DNA from: CAYTSW01 sp964440605
Lineage (GTDB): Bacteria > Planctomycetota > Phycisphaerae > Phycisphaerales > UBA1924
Assembly (NCBI GenBank): GCA_964440605.1
Contig: CAYTSW010000158.1
Span: forward strand, 1 to 6,132
Length of the DNA: 6,132 nucleotides
Reading direction: 5' to 3'
Below the pieces are notes generated by a model. It was not told the DNA's origin, searched no databases, and saw nothing but the letters and a program-made list of their open reading frames with translations. The position numbers and the translations under genes are program-made. Below are positions 5,801 to 6,132 of this stretch, piece by piece. Position 1 is the first letter of the stretch, and each line of letters begins with the position of its first letter.

Positions 5801-6132
5801 TGCAAGGTTCAAACACCCCCCCTGTCCGCAGCGCCGCCATCGACGAAGCGCTCGCCGTCCTCCGCGATCGGAGCACGCTCACCGAGGCGCAGTCCGAAGC
5901 CGCCTTCGAAGCCGTCCTCACCGGAGCCGCCGACGACGCGCAAATCGGTGCTCTGCTCGCGCTGCTCGCGACGCGCCCGGTCACCGCCGACGAACTCACC
6001 GGCGCCGCCCGCGTCATGCGCCGCCACGTCACCCCCGTCGAGGTCGACGACGTGGTGCGCGCCCGCCTCATCGACACCTGCGGCACGGGCGGCGCGCCCA
6101 AGACCTTCAACATCTCCACCGCCGCCGCCATC
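5800..6132 (+). CDS. trpD: Anthranilate phosphoribosyltransferase, 5' part (cut by window end)
   Basis: The first 111 codons of TrpD, which transfers the phosphoribosyl group of PRPP to anthranilate in the second committed step of tryptophan synthesis, in the cytoplasm. The family is usually about 340 residues, so about a third is visible. The N-terminal helical part (about 10-85) includes the AQIGALLALLATRP segment and leads into DTCGTGG at 92-98, the PRPP-binding glycine loop, followed by TFNIST at 102-107. The ATG at 5800 shares its A with the TGA of the peptidase gene. No Shine-Dalgarno precedes it, so translation probably depends on ribosomes finishing the peptidase. Codons 6-8 contain a seven-C run. 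Other members of this fold (thymidine phosphorylase type) carry a different loop, so the trpD assignment is firm. The frame stays open to the window edge. Confidence 0.93.
   Translation, partial: MQGSNTPPVRSAAIDEALAVLRDRSTLTEAQSEAAFEAVLTGAADDAQIGALLALLATRPVTADELTGAARVMRRHVTPVEVDDVVRARLIDTCGTGGAPKTFNISTAAAI

Noticed and set aside
4106..5812. A 568-codon open frame on the minus strand opposite the peptidase gene
   Set aside because: The translation is a low-complexity run of Val, Gly, Glu and Ala, as expected opposite a C-ending-codon gene. The plus strand carries an unmistakable M32 peptidase with all active-site motifs.
5801..5822. GGTTCAAAC resembling a tRNA T-loop
   Set aside because: It lies within the first codons of trpD, and no acceptor or anticodon stem can be formed around it.

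Overview
The window looks like ordinary chromosomal DNA from a high-GC planctomycete, most likely of the class Phycisphaerae. The main clue is the first gene: a secreted protein whose C-terminus carries a cysteine-containing, dockerin-like pair of calcium-binding loops of the kind common in that class. The small lipoprotein and the membrane-anchored 3D-domain protein fit a planctomycete but do not prove it. No mobile element, CRISPR array, rRNA or tRNA is visible.

Layout. Positions 72-1724 (+) encode a 550-residue secreted protein with about six propeller-like repeats and the C-terminal dockerin-like module, followed by a good rho-independent terminator. Two separate minus-strand genes come next. 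One is an unrecognised exported protein (1922-2572). The other is a single-pass membrane protein ending in a 3D (double-psi beta-barrel, MltA/RlpA-like) domain, probably acting on the cell wall (2906-3628). A 391-bp divergent intergenic region (3629-4019) holds candidate promoters for both directions, a perfect 15-bp palindrome and TCCACA-type repeats. It is followed by a compact plus-strand cluster: a 73-residue lipoprotein (4020-4241), a complete M32-family metallocarboxypeptidase (4292-5800), and the first 111 codons of trpD, anthranilate phosphoribosyltransferase (5800 to the window edge). The trpD start codon overlaps the peptidase stop codon.

How the genes work together. The lipoprotein, peptidase and trpD are probably co-transcribed. 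The 1-base overlap between the last two suggests translational coupling, although peptide trimming and tryptophan synthesis have no obvious shared pathway. The minus-strand genes do not appear to belong to one system. The plus strand is C-rich in genes of both orientations: plus-strand genes favour C-ending codons and minus-strand genes favour G-ending ones. This points to a replication-strand bias with the minus strand as leading strand.

I found no convincing new biological system. The most useful leads are the variant dockerin module with its propeller-like repeats, the M32-trpD coupling, the shortened TrpD glycine-loop region, and the small repeats in the divergent promoter region.
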